A stretch of 64,000 nt of DNA from CALDUY01 sp046350255 (GCA_046350255.1 JAXMAV010000032.1:32893-96892), one strand, 5' to 3'. Shown: positions 35,411 to 44,087, counted from the stretch's first letter. A program made the numbers and translations. Notes: generated by a model not told the origin, from the letters alone.

Positions 35411-38400
35411 CTAGATCAAATCACCTGTTGGCCAGTCGCGGATGACCTCAAGCACCTCCACTGCCGTCAGAACATCGACACCGAACATCCGATCGACCCG
35501 AGCCGCCAGGAGTCGCGTCAGCTGTCTGCTGGCGAGACGGTTGAGGATGGCGCGGATGAACGCCTCGCGGGCGAAGGGCGAGGTGACCGCCCTAGTCATG
35601 AGCACGATGGCTCGCGCCGCCAACTCCACCTTCATCTGGTGAGGCATCCCCGATCGGCCGAACAGCCCGATCACCTGCCACAGTGGCCAGACCTCGGACC
35701 TCCAACCCGCCATTTCCCCCGCCTGCTCAATGACCCCCTGACTGCACCAGCAGATCGCATAGCATAGCCCGATGAGCTGCGCGCCGTATCTGTCACACTC
35801 GGGCTGAGTCAACAACCCTTCTTCCGCCGCAACTTGCAACAACACATGCGTCCAGACACGACGCCCGCTACCAAAATCATCCCGCGCGATCACCGCGAGG
35901 GTCAAATCGTCGGTCCATAGTAGGTTGCCGGGCCGAGCGGACACCACGATGCTCTCCAGCCCGTCGCGCCCGAACAGGTCGATGAGACGGGTCCGTTGCT
36001 CAGAGTCCATCGAGGCCACCTCCGGCGCAGGGGCAACCGTACAGTTCTGCCTCACGAACTCCATCAGGCGCTGCAACGACTGGACGTACGCCACCCGGCG
36101 CTCCTCCGGGACTTCGTGGAAGGCGTAGCCGCCCTGTTCGCCGGCGCTCATGCGCCGGCGAGGGCCGGGAGCGGATTCCAGCTGAACGATGCCTCGAAGC
36201 CTGTCGAAAGTCGCCTGCGTCACGATCAGCTGGCGACTTTGCCACCTACTGAGCAGCCCGGTCAGGTCCAGACGACAGACGGCGAACAGCGCCGTGAGGT
36301 CGATCACCATGGACCGATGATCACGGGCAGAGCTGCGCGCTGCCGACCTCTCGTCCTCGCCTCCTTGACAGCACCAGCGGATGCCGGCGTCTGAGGTGGC
36401 TGTCAGGTGGCTCATCGCGTCGAACAGGTGACCTCCGACCGCCTCGGCGAAGAGGTGAAGTGGGGTCGGGTGCGTGGCGTAGGTGCCCTGAAGTAGCCTG
36501 ACGTGCCGCCGCCTCTCGTCCAGTGATGCAAGCAGCGGAGTCAGATCGAGGTCGGCGTCTTCGCCCCCCTGGCGGGTGAAACGCATCACCTGAACGTCCC
36601 CGCGATCTGGGAACCTCTCCTGAAAGCGATCCATGCTGTCCCGGAACCGGAAGACATACTTGCTGACGACCTGGGTGATCATCGGTCTGCGGTCCTGGAC
36701 CGCCGTGGGCGAGAGCGAGAAGTTGTCGCCCATGCGCAGGCCAAGCATCCGCTGTACCAGCGGGTGGGTGGAGGGGTACTCGTCCAGTTGGGCCTGCGGG
36801 GCGTTATCCTCCACGACCACCCAGCGTTCGGCAGAGTCTCCCTGTTCCCGGTAGGCCACGGCAACGCCCGGCTGGACCTCCTCAGCGACGGGCAGCATCT
36901 GCCCGTTCCGTTCGCCGTGCAGAACCAGCGCGCAGTACAGGCCGTGCGCGTCCGAGTCCCCGAAGTTCCGGCGCAGCAAGGCGTAGGCGAAGGCCATTGC
37001 GTCTGTCCACCTGCCGGCCAACTCCAGCAGGCCGACGACGAGCCGCCCGACAGTCGAGGGCAAGGCGTCCTCCACGGGAGGCAACTGGCTCGGGTCCGTG
37101 GTCACCAGGGCATACTGCTCGCTCTGCAAGGCCAACGCGGACAGGCGCAGGCGTGCCAGGCGGTCGTCCGGGTGCCGCGACAGGTGGCCCTGGAGCACAG
37201 CGAGAGCGGCGGGTCGGTCGTACATCTGGAGCAGGTCGATCTCGTTGTCGAGCAGGCGGCGGTCCCCCTCGCCCGCTTCGCGCAGTGAGCGGCAGACCTC
37301 CAGCACGACCTGGTGCCTGCCCGCCCGGTTCGCGCAGTCCAGGAGCATCCTGGTGTCGGGGTTGAAGCGAGTCGTGTCGGCGATCCTCTGGAGCACGGGC
37401 AGGGCCTCAGCGTACAGGCTCAGGCGAACCAGGGCACGGGCCACACGCCGGATGTCAGCGGCGCTCGTTGCTCCGGTCACTGCCGCAGCGGCCTGCCGGG
37501 CTTGCGTCCCTGCTTTATCGGTGTCCCCTCGCCAGAGCGAGACGATGGCTTGCCAGGCGACCCGAGTCACCGGGCTGACGCGCTGTGGTGGCAGGCTGTC
37601 GAGCAGCGGTCCAACCTCGTCGCACCGGCCAAACTGTCCGAGGGCGAGGACAGCCATGTCCAGCGCCTCGTCGAACCGGGTGGATGCTCGGTCCGACACC
37701 GCCCGAAGGCATAGGGCCAGCGCCTCTTGGCGGTCGTTGTCGGTGTTGCGGTCCCACAACACGGCGGCGAGGGTGGCCTGGGCATCGCCGTTGTCCTGCA
37801 AGGCAGCCGCCCTCCCGGCCTGCTCGACGGCCCGCTCAAATTGGTTCCGCTCTGCCAGGTAGACCGCGAACCGGCGTGGGACGTCCGGGTCGTTGGGAGC
37901 CATTGTGCCCGCGAGGAGGTAATCCTGCTCCGCCGCTGGGTCGCCGAGGAGCGTTCGCACGATGGCACGGTTCATGACAGAGGCTGCTTGCAAGTGGATC
38001 GCCCCCTGCTTGCGGGCCAGAACTTCCGCGAGGTCATAGTGCCGGATCGCCGCTCGGAGCCGAGAAGCCCTGTCGGCGGCGTGAGCCGACCGGAACCCGA
38101 GCATATGGATCGACTGCCCGAGCATGAGCCACCCCTGCGGCGTGTCCGGTTCCACCTCCGTCACCCGCCGTGCGTACCGCTCGGCTGCCTCCAGCGCGCC
38201 CCGGTTGAGCAGGCAGATCGAGAGTGCCAGCGCCACGTTGGTCGAACGGGCGGCGATCCCGCCAGCCTCGGCTTCCAGCTGCTCGGCCAGGCAATCGGCC
38301 GGCGACGTCCTCACCCACAAGGCGACGACATCGTCGTTGCTCGGGAACCTCTGACGCAGCTCCAGGACCAGCAGGTGAGCCTTGGCAGTCTCACCCCGCA

Positions 38401-39190
38401 GCTCGTAGCCGACTGCCTCGTTGATCTGGGCCTTCTCCTCGTTGGGCTGATGTACTTTGGCCTGGATGAACAGCGCGCCCGCCTCTTCCAACTCCCCCCT
38501 GCGAAGGTGAAGGTTGCCGCGCAGGGTCAGCAACCGCCAGCGCTGGCGCTCCGAAAGTTTGTCTCCCTGGCGGCCCTGGAGCTGGTCGGCCCTTTGCCGA
38601 GCCAGTTCCAACTTGTGGCCTTCCACCTCCACCTTGATCGAGTCGAGTTCGAGGTCGATCCCGTCCCCCTTCCCGCCGCCGGGGGTCTCGACGCGCAGCA
38701 TGATCGCCGCCAGCTGGGACTGAATCTGAAAGGCCTGTTGGTGGGCCAGAGGGAGGTAGAGCGGGTCTCGGACCTCAGGGTGCTTGTCGAGCATCCCCTC
38801 GATCTGATCCCACGTCAGGACTTCGACGGTGAACAGCCCCCTGGACTGGTGATCCTTGTTGATCTCGGAGACCTTGCGATCTGCTTGCTTCGACTTCTTC
38901 GCGGTCGTGAGGATCGCGTAGTAAGACAGCGGCGGCGTGTGATTCCTGGCCTTCTCGACCTCCTCTTCGATCTCCTTCGGAGGTATGGTCTTGCCGTAGC
39001 CGTGCAGCTTGCACTGTGCTCCCATCACCGGAGCGGTCTGGGTGGGGTCGAAGATGTCGATGCCGTCTTGCTCTTCTCCGCTATGCCCGTAGCGCTGGAG
39101 GTGCGGCCGGTTCCAGTGCCGCTTCAGCAGTTCACAGCAGAGGTGCTCGAAATCGTCGTCGGTTTTCGGGATGGGGTAACTCAAGCGCAC
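35411..39190 (-). CDS. Retron-associated effector candidate: Mrr-like nuclease domain, TPR array, PIN-like C-terminus
   Basis: A 1259-aa protein. Residues 1-130 look like an Mrr-type restriction-endonuclease fold: DFEHLCCELLKRHW, then GHSGEEQDGIDIFDP (Asp45) and GAQCKLHG (Q59-x-K61), the D...QxK form of the PD-(D/E)xK site. Residues about 195-800 are helical TPR-like repeats (for example ARRVTEVEPDTPQGWLMLGQ). From about residue 960, SMVIDLTALFAVCRLDLTGL, then QLIVTQATFDRL, and at about 1091 LLWTDDLTLAVIARDDFG, resemble a PIN-like RNase domain with conserved Asp residues. It lies 30 bp downstream of the reverse transcriptase on the same strand. It is predicted to be the toxic effector; target unknown. 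Domain calls are from motifs, not searches. Confidence 0.6.
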   Translation of the reverse strand: MRLSYPIPKTDDDFEHLCCELLKRHWNRPHLQRYGHSGEEQDGIDIFDPTQTAPVMGAQCKLHGYGKTIPPKEIEEEVEKARNHTPPLSYYAILTTAKKSKQADRKVSEINKDHQSRGLFTVEVLTWDQIEGMLDKHPEVRDPLYLPLAHQQAFQIQSQLAAIMLRVETPGGGKGDGIDLELDSIKVEVEGHKLELARQRADQLQGRQGDKLSERQRWRLLTLRGNLHLRRGELEEAGALFIQAKVHQPNEEKAQINEAVGYELRGETAKAHLLVLELRQRFPSNDDVVALWVRTSPADCLAEQLEAEAGGIAARSTNVALALSICLLNRGALEAAERYARRVTEVEPDTPQGWLMLGQSIHMLGFRSAHAADRASRLRAAIRHYDLAEVLARKQGAIHLQAASVMNRAIVRTLLGDPAAEQDYLLAGTMAPNDPDVPRRFAVYLAERNQFERAVEQAGRAAALQDNGDAQATLAAVLWDRNTDNDRQEALALCLRAVSDRASTRFDEALDMAVLALGQFGRCDEVGPLLDSLPPQRVSPVTRVAWQAIVSLWRGDTDKAGTQARQAAAAVTGATSAADIRRVARALVRLSLYAEALPVLQRIADTTRFNPDTRMLLDCANRAGRHQVVLEVCRSLREAGEGDRRLLDNEIDLLQMYDRPAALAVLQGHLSRHPDDRLARLRLSALALQSEQYALVTTDPSQLPPVEDALPSTVGRLVVGLLELAGRWTDAMAFAYALLRRNFGDSDAHGLYCALVLHGERNGQMLPVAEEVQPGVAVAYREQGDSAERWVVVEDNAPQAQLDEYPSTHPLVQRMLGLRMGDNFSLSPTAVQDRRPMITQVVSKYVFRFRDSMDRFQERFPDRGDVQVMRFTRQGGEDADLDLTPLLASLDERRRHVRLLQGTYATHPTPLHLFAEAVGGHLFDAMSHLTATSDAGIRWCCQGGEDERSAARSSARDHRSMVIDLTALFAVCRLDLTGLLSRWQSRQLIVTQATFDRLRGIVQLESAPGPRRRMSAGEQGGYAFHEVPEERRVAYVQSLQRLMEFVRQNCTVAPAPEVASMDSEQRTRLIDLFGRDGLESIVVSARPGNLLWTDDLTLAVIARDDFGSGRRVWTHVLLQVAAEEGLLTQPECDRYGAQLIGLCYAICWCSQGVIEQAGEMAGWRSEVWPLWQVIGLFGRSGMPHQMKVELAARAIVLMTRAVTSPFAREAFIRAILNRLASRQLTRLLAARVDRMFGVDVLTAVEVLEVIRDWPTGDLI

Positions 39191-39220
39191 CGCGACCTCC
39201 CTGGTCGTCTTCGACTTGTG

Positions 39221-40243
39221 TCAGCCTTGCGTGTGTCCGACGCCTGTCTCTCGCTCCAGGCCGTGCAGGCGGGCCTCTTCGCGGAACCTGGGCCAGTTGA
39301 CCTGGCGGCAGAGACTGAGTAACCGCCTCTTTCGGCGGGGGTTCACCCAGCAGACGAAGGCTACCCTGCCGCGTATCTGGGCCTCGGTGTGGTACGGCCC
39401 CTGGAACGGCCCGCCGCCCGCGAGTCTTGCCGCGTCCTGGAGCTGGCGTTCCACCTCCGCGAGGTATGTCGCCCTCACGTCCGGGTGACCGTTGGCGAGC
39501 CTCAGCTGCGTCACCGTCGCCCCGCGTGCCACCTGTCCGAACTGGTCCTTTTCCTCGTTACAGTGGAACCCGTGCTCCCCGACGATCCGCCGGACAAGAG
39601 CGGGGATGCCGCTCGGCTCCAGGTCGAACGGTCCGCTGATCGCCAGGTCGTCCACGAATCGGGTGTAGACCAGGCCCGCCCGCCGGCAGGAACCGGCTAT
39701 GCGTTCGTCCACGGGGGCCATGAGCTGGTCGGCCAGTATCGGGCTGGTGACTAGGCCCTGCTCCAGGCGGTGGTTGAACGTGCAGAGACGCGAGCACAGC
39801 CGGGCGACTTCCTGGGATAGACCCAGCCGCTCGAACAGCCTGAAGACACGCTCGCGCCGGATGCTCGGGTAGAAGTCAGCCAGGTCGGCCGTGAAGACGA
39901 AGGTCTGGCCAAGGTGGGCCTTGACGTTGGTGAGGATGTTCCGACCGCGCACGCCTCCGTGGCTGTATGGAGAGCGTTCCAGGCCAGGCAACAGCACACT
40001 CTCATAAAAGACGCTTTGCAACCGCCGAAGCAGACCTCTCGGGTTGACCACCCGCCGAATCTTTCCACCGGGTTGGGGGAGTTCCAGTTGCTCGTAGTGG
40101 GCGTCGGCGTCCCGAAGGACCGTGTGGACCGCCCGCAAGGGCACCCCCAGCTTGCCGGCCAGATCCTGGGGGGTAGGCAATTTCAGCAAGAATGGTCCTC
40201 GCTCGGCTGGCCATCGATCAGTTCGCCCAGTTCGCGCTTCCAT
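39221..40243 (-). CDS. Retron-type reverse transcriptase
   Basis: About 340 aa. RT motifs in order, numbered from ATG 40243: the retron-specific NAxxH-like motif as NVKAH (about 106-110), motif A FVFTADLADFYPSI, motif B GLVTSPILADQLM, the catalytic YTRFVDDLAISG (about 193-204, YxDD box) and a degenerate VTG region (VTQLRLANGHPDVRATYL). No maturase domain is present, which argues against a group II intron. The ATG at 40243 overlaps the HTH gene by 61 bp; a TTG at 40187-40189, with GAGG just upstream, is an attractive alternative start. It would reverse-transcribe part of the leader RNA upstream. Confidence 0.75.
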   Translation of the reverse strand: MEARTGRTDRWPAERGPFLLKLPTPQDLAGKLGVPLRAVHTVLRDADAHYEQLELPQPGGKIRRVVNPRGLLRRLQSVFYESVLLPGLERSPYSHGGVRGRNILTNVKAHLGQTFVFTADLADFYPSIRRERVFRLFERLGLSQEVARLCSRLCTFNHRLEQGLVTSPILADQLMAPVDERIAGSCRRAGLVYTRFVDDLAISGPFDLEPSGIPALVRRIVGEHGFHCNEEKDQFGQVARGATVTQLRLANGHPDVRATYLAEVERQLQDAARLAGGGPFQGPYHTEAQIRGRVAFVCWVNPRRKRRLLSLCRQVNWPRFREEARLHGLERETGVGHTQG

Positions 40244-40503
40244 GCCGCCGCCAGATCCTGCATCGGGCCGCGCACGGCTTCGGGTAGTTCGCTCAGGTCC
40301 CCGTGCAAACACCAAGCCAGGACGTGAAGGTCCACGCCCCACAGTTCCCGGTAGCGGTTGACCAGAGCAGGGGAAGGCAGTGCCTTGTTGTTCTCGATGT
40401 TTGACAGGTGTACCTGCGTGATGCCGAGGGCGTCGGCGGCCTCCCGCTGGGACAGCTTCTTCCTCTCTCGCAGGTAGCGAGCGGTCTTGCCCAGGTGGAT
40501 CAT
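40183..40503 (-). CDS. Xre-family helix-turn-helix protein of the retron operon
   Basis: A 106-aa protein. Residues 1-60 form an HTH_3 domain: IHLGKTARYLRERKKLSQRE, AADALGITQVHLSNIENNKA, then LPSPALVNRYRELW. The C-terminal half (AVRGPMQDLAAAWKRELGEL) is helical. Its 3' end overlaps the RT coding region, so the two are translationally linked. The expected role is repression of the operon or sensing/antitoxin activity. A perfect 17-bp palindrome at 41097-41113, just upstream of the promoter, is a candidate binding site. Confidence 0.75.
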   Translation of the reverse strand: MIHLGKTARYLRERKKLSQREAADALGITQVHLSNIENNKALPSPALVNRYRELWGVDLHVLAWCLHGDLSELPEAVRGPMQDLAAAWKRELGELIDGQPSEDHSC

Positions 40504-40537
40504 TGGCCTTGCCCTGAAGATTTGGTGAAGGGGAGTT

Positions 40538-40786
40538 CTAGACGAGCAACCGACCAGACATCAAGAGAGCTGCTTGTGCAGTGAGCGACTCGGCCTTTTT
40601 CAGATCCGATGGCTCACAGGCCAAGCATTCACTGACCTTGGCCTGAAGCTCTTCCAGAACCCCCCAAGTTGTCTCTCCCGCGTCCGCACGACAGCTCAGG
40701 CTGTTCCAGAAGTCGATGATCTTCTGCAAACGCTGTTGCTGATCCGGAGGACTGCCGGGAGACAGACCGTTGAATGGTGTAGCCAT
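40538..40786 (-). CDS. Small 82-aa protein at the head of the retron operon
   Basis: MATPFNGLSPGSPPDQQQRL, then KIIDFWNSLSCRADAGETTW, GVLEELQAKVSECLACEPSD and AESLTAQAALLMSGRLLV. The start at 40786 is supported by GGAGG 7 nt upstream; the longer frame to 40927 runs antisense through the terminator hairpin. It is mostly helical with no known domain. It is separated from the HTH gene by about 35 bp and so is the first gene of the operon. Function unknown; it could be a small antitoxin or accessory protein. Confidence 0.55.
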   Translation of the reverse strand: MATPFNGLSPGSPPDQQQRLQKIIDFWNSLSCRADAGETTWGVLEELQAKVSECLACEPSDLKKAESLTAQAALLMSGRLLV

Positions 40787-40808
40787 TCTGGCCTCCACGG
40801 TTCGAGAC

Positions 40809-40836
40809 AAAAAACGAAAGCCTACATTAGGCTTTC
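40809..40836 (-). terminator. Intrinsic terminator/attenuator in the retron leader
   Basis: On the minus strand GAAAGCCTA and TAGGCTTTC form a perfect 9-bp stem with a 3-nt loop, followed by CGTTTTTTG. It lies after the predicted leader RNA and 23 bp before the 82-aa gene. It would release a short RNA and let only part of transcription into the operon. Confidence 0.8.
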
Positions 40837-41053
40837 TCACCGAGCAGGTCCGTTGACATCTCAACTGATCTGCCTCGTTGTCTCTTGTCCGCGTCACGTT
40901 CAGGTGGTGATATCCCTGACATGCCAACGGCCTGGAGGACTCCGACGAATAGTGATTTCGGTCCAGAGTGGAATGATTACCCTGGCCTTGTCACGACTCA
41001 AAGGCCCTTGCGGGCAGATGCATTGCTGCATCGCGTGGTGGCCCGATCTGTCC
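40809..41053 (-). ncRNA. Candidate retron ncRNA (msr/msd) or structured leader
   Basis: A roughly 245-nt transcript is predicted between a good promoter and an intrinsic terminator, directly upstream of a retron-type RT operon. It contains hairpins GATGCA-GCAA-TGCATC, GCCC-GCAA-GGGC, GGCCTT...AAGGCC, a long GGAC/CGAA...TTCG/GTCC hairpin (about 40936-40963) and GTTGA-GATG-TCAAC. I could not identify the a1/a2 end pairing or the branching G with confidence, so the msr/msd assignment remains inference. Confidence 0.5.
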
Positions 41054-41059
41054 AATGGA

Positions 41060-41088
41060 AGTATACCCAACAACCCTCTACCTGTCCA
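41060..41088 (-). promoter_or_regulatory. Sigma-70-type promoter of the retron leader
   Basis: TGGACA (41083-41088) and TATACT (41060-41065) on the minus strand with a 17-bp spacer. The predicted start is near 41053. It sits just beyond the stop codon of the DUF499 gene. Confidence 0.65.
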
Positions 41089-41096
41089 GGCGTTCG

Positions 41097-41113
41097 TTAA
41101 ACTGGGAGTTTAA
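41097..41113. promoter_or_regulatory. Perfect palindrome, candidate HTH operator
   Basis: TTAAACT-GGG-AGTTTAA, 9 bp upstream of the -35 box of the leader promoter. The position suits a site for the operon's Xre-type protein. Confidence 0.45.
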
Positions 41114-41156
41114 TGGCGCAGCCCCAAAATGCAACGATGGTGGGATCCATTGGCGA

Positions 41157-44087
41157 TCATTCCTGATCAAGCGCGTCATCCAGCCCCAATTCGCGCAGCG
41201 CCACCTTCGTCTCCTCGATCTTCTGCGGCGAGATCGGCCCGTCGCCCTCCAGGTCGAAGCGGACGGTCAGCCGGAGGCCCTTGCTGGCCGTGAACTTCGA
41301 GAGTACCTTGGTGTAGAAGTTCATCCATTTCTGCGCCGGCACCTGGCCTTCCCACGACAGACGGTTTGGCTCCTTCGTGACCGGCGGTGTGATGACCGGT
41401 GGCGGCGTGACGCCGGGCCTGGCGACCATCACGTCCGCCGAGCCCCGCACACTTCCCGCCGTCGCAGTCACCACAAAGCTGCCCTCGTCCGTTCCGGCCT
41501 GGAACACACCCGCGCCATCCACCGCGCCGCCCGTCGCCGACCAGGCCACCGGGCCGGCGTCGATGTCGCGGCCGTACTGGTCCAGGCCCTTCGCTGTGAA
41601 GGTGTGCTTCTTGCCCGGCTCGACGGTCGCCTGCGACGGCGACACGACGATGGTCGCCAGGCGGGGCGGCTCGACGTGCGTCTTCGCCTCCTCGGCGGTG
41701 AGGACGAACATCTCGTCGGAGATCTCCACCTCGTCGGGCGACAGGCTGGTGCCGAACAGGAACGGCTCGTACCGGCCCGCCCGCCCCTTGCCGACGTAGG
41801 CCAGCACGCCGTTCTCGACGCCCCGCGCGATCGTCTCCTTCACGCTGTCGCCGTTCAGCAGCCGGGGGAACAGCGGCGAGGCGAAGAAGGCGTCCCGCAC
41901 CGCCTTCGTGCTCCACTCCTTCATCGCCGGCCAGTGCCGCGCCAGGAACGTCGGGCTGACCGCCGGCTCCACGTCCCCGTCGCCCCGCAGCCGGTTGAGC
42001 AGGAAGCTCACCAGGTCGCCGGCGGCGCTGGAGTGGACCAGGCCCAGATCCTTGTGCTGGAGGGCGTTGTCCTTGCCCAGCAGCACCAGGTGCTTGTACG
42101 TCCGCCAGACCGCCTCGCGCAGGTCGCGCGCCCGCTTGACCTGCTCGCCGAGCTGCCGCTTCTGGGCGTCGTCCAGCCGCAGCTGGTCCTCCTCGCCCTG
42201 GATGTCCTCCCAGGCCAGCAGCTTGCGGGCCTCGTCGTGCAGGGCCGACGCCCCGTCCGGCACGCACCAGACCAGCCCGCTCTTGAACGTCCGGCCCGAC
42301 GAGCCGTACTCGCGCGTCATCCCCTCGACGAACTGGAGAGTCTTCCGCTCGTCCTCCATCGACCGCTCCGGGGCCAGCACGACGAAGGTCAGCGCCGGGC
42401 GGTCCGGCACCTGGTTGCTCTTCTCGGGGAAGTACACGCGGTCCGCCCCGGAGCCCTGGCCGAACACCTTCTGCACCTCTGCCCGCACCCGCTCCTCGAT
42501 CTTGGCCGGCTGGATGCTGGCCCGGCGGTCGGCCAGCAGCTTGTTCAGGTTCGGCGACAGGCTGAACCGATAGCGGTTCCGCTCGCCGGTCAGGTAGTAG
42601 CAAGACGCCGACAGCGCCTCCAGCACCGAGTCGACGTGGCCGACGTCAAGCTCCGGCTCGGCGACGGCCAGCCGCAGCTCGGGGACGGTCGCCTCGGCCC
42701 TGGCCTGCCCGCCGTTGGACTCGAAAAAGATGACCGTGGCCACCTTGCGGTGCAGCCGGCCCTTCTTGACCGCCTCCTCGGCCTCCTTGTCGAGCCGGGC
42801 GGCGTGCGAGTCCTTCTTGCCGATGATGTCGGTCGTGACCGCCGCCTCCAGCCGCGTCTCGCCCAGCTGCTCGAACATCGCCGAGCGGAACAGCGAGTCG
42901 TCCAGCGGCGCGGTGCCCAGGCCGACGAGCGGGTCGCGGTGCGCCCCCCGGAAGCCGTCGACGTAGGCCCGCGACACCCACAGGGCGAGCAGCCGCAGCA
43001 CGCCGCGCGTCTGCTGGAAGCGGGGCAGCGCCTGCCACTTCCGCTCGAAGACGGACAGCGTCATCGGGTGGAACGGGTACGCCGCCTCGAACGCCTCGCG
43101 GGCCTGGTCCACCGGAAACCAGCTCGGCACCTGCTGGCGGTGGTCGGTGACCCACTCGGCGTAGGCGGCGACCGTCTTCTTGCCGTCGTTGTCCAGCGCG
43201 CCGTCCCAGTCGAACAGCCGGCGGCGGATGATCTCGCTGGTCTCGGCCTCGGCCGACATGATGACCGGCTTGCCCAGCCGGTCGAGCAGCTTCTTGAACC
43301 GCTCGTAGTCCGACTGGTCCTCGGCGCTCATCTCCAGCTCGGAGGCGGGGATCGACACGGCCAGCACGACGTTCTTCTGGCCCCGCGCCTCCTCGGACAG
43401 GTTGTGCAGGAAGTTGTACAGCTGGGTGGCCAGGCCGCTCTTGCGGCTGCGGCTGACGTAGTTCATCAGCTCGTCGATCAGGATCAGGCAAGGTTTGTCC
43501 TTCGGCAGGAAGCGGCGGATGACGTCGCCGGCCGGGGCCGTGAGCTGCCGTTCGTGCTCGGCCAGCACGGCGAGGCCCGCCTCGCCCGCGAGCTGGAAGG
43601 CGACCTCGCCCCAGGGCGTCTTGCGGAGGGGCGTGCCGTCGTTGCCGCCGCGCCCGGTGATCGAGTCGAACTCGGTGCCGACGAAGACCGCCGTCGCCGC
43701 CTGCGGCACCGCCCGCACACCGGCCCTGTCGAGGATGCGGGAGACTCCGGCCCAGCGCTCGGCCCCCGGCCCGGTGCGGGCCAGGTGGTAGAGCAGGGTC
43801 AGGAAGTGGGTCTTGCCGCCGCCGAACTGGGTGGTCAGGTTGAAGACGGCTGACGTCTCGGTCTGCACGCCCGACAGCCGCCGCACCACCTCGCCGGACA
43901 GGGCCGTCATGTTCCGGGTCAGGTAGGTGCGGTCGAAGAACCGCTCCGGCTTCTGGTAGTCGGTGGGGGCGCGGCCGTCGCGGACCTGGTCGAGATGGAC
44001 GGCGAACTCGGAGGCGTCCAGCGGCCTGCCCTCGCGCAAGTCCTCACGCGGGTTGACGACTCTGTACCAGGGCTTGAGTGCGGCCAC
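41157..44087 (-). CDS. DUF499-family ATPase with an Ig-like (BIG2) segment
   Basis: A 976-aa protein. The N-terminus has a P-loop in TTQFGGGKTHFLTLLYHLAR (Walker A, residues 89-93), then PCLILIDELMNYVSRSRKSG (Walker B, near 200) and YAEWVTDHRQQVPSWFPVDQ, the DUF499 pattern. Near residue 800, LATIVVSPSQATVEPGKKHT through GSFVVTATAGSVRGSADVMV is a bacterial Ig-like BIG2 domain, normally extracellular and odd in this context. A C-terminal helical domain follows. DUF499 ATPases accompany DUF1156 methyltransferases in defence loci. It is the last gene of the five-gene operon. Confidence 0.75.
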   Translation of the reverse strand: MAALKPWYRVVNPREDLREGRPLDASEFAVHLDQVRDGRAPTDYQKPERFFDRTYLTRNMTALSGEVVRRLSGVQTETSAVFNLTTQFGGGKTHFLTLLYHLARTGPGAERWAGVSRILDRAGVRAVPQAATAVFVGTEFDSITGRGGNDGTPLRKTPWGEVAFQLAGEAGLAVLAEHERQLTAPAGDVIRRFLPKDKPCLILIDELMNYVSRSRKSGLATQLYNFLHNLSEEARGQKNVVLAVSIPASELEMSAEDQSDYERFKKLLDRLGKPVIMSAEAETSEIIRRRLFDWDGALDNDGKKTVAAYAEWVTDHRQQVPSWFPVDQAREAFEAAYPFHPMTLSVFERKWQALPRFQQTRGVLRLLALWVSRAYVDGFRGAHRDPLVGLGTAPLDDSLFRSAMFEQLGETRLEAAVTTDIIGKKDSHAARLDKEAEEAVKKGRLHRKVATVIFFESNGGQARAEATVPELRLAVAEPELDVGHVDSVLEALSASCYYLTGERNRYRFSLSPNLNKLLADRRASIQPAKIEERVRAEVQKVFGQGSGADRVYFPEKSNQVPDRPALTFVVLAPERSMEDERKTLQFVEGMTREYGSSGRTFKSGLVWCVPDGASALHDEARKLLAWEDIQGEEDQLRLDDAQKRQLGEQVKRARDLREAVWRTYKHLVLLGKDNALQHKDLGLVHSSAAGDLVSFLLNRLRGDGDVEPAVSPTFLARHWPAMKEWSTKAVRDAFFASPLFPRLLNGDSVKETIARGVENGVLAYVGKGRAGRYEPFLFGTSLSPDEVEISDEMFVLTAEEAKTHVEPPRLATIVVSPSQATVEPGKKHTFTAKGLDQYGRDIDAGPVAWSATGGAVDGAGVFQAGTDEGSFVVTATAGSVRGSADVMVARPGVTPPPVITPPVTKEPNRLSWEGQVPAQKWMNFYTKVLSKFTASKGLRLTVRFDLEGDGPISPQKIEETKVALRELGLDDALDQE

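Noticed and set aside
37727..39322. Plus-strand 531-codon open frame opposite the 1259-aa effector
   Set aside because: Composition is that of an antisense shadow, and the minus strand encodes a coherent multi-domain protein.
39221..40243. Reverse transcriptase as a group II intron maturase
   Set aside because: No maturase or HNH domain follows, no intron domain V/VI hairpins were seen, and an Xre gene and effector are coupled to it; the NVKAH motif is retron-like.
41055..43853. Long plus-strand open frame (932 codons) opposite the DUF499 gene
   Set aside because: It is Arg/Val/Leu-rich with no domains and mirrors the high-GC codon pattern of the minus-strand gene, whose product has clear ATPase motifs.
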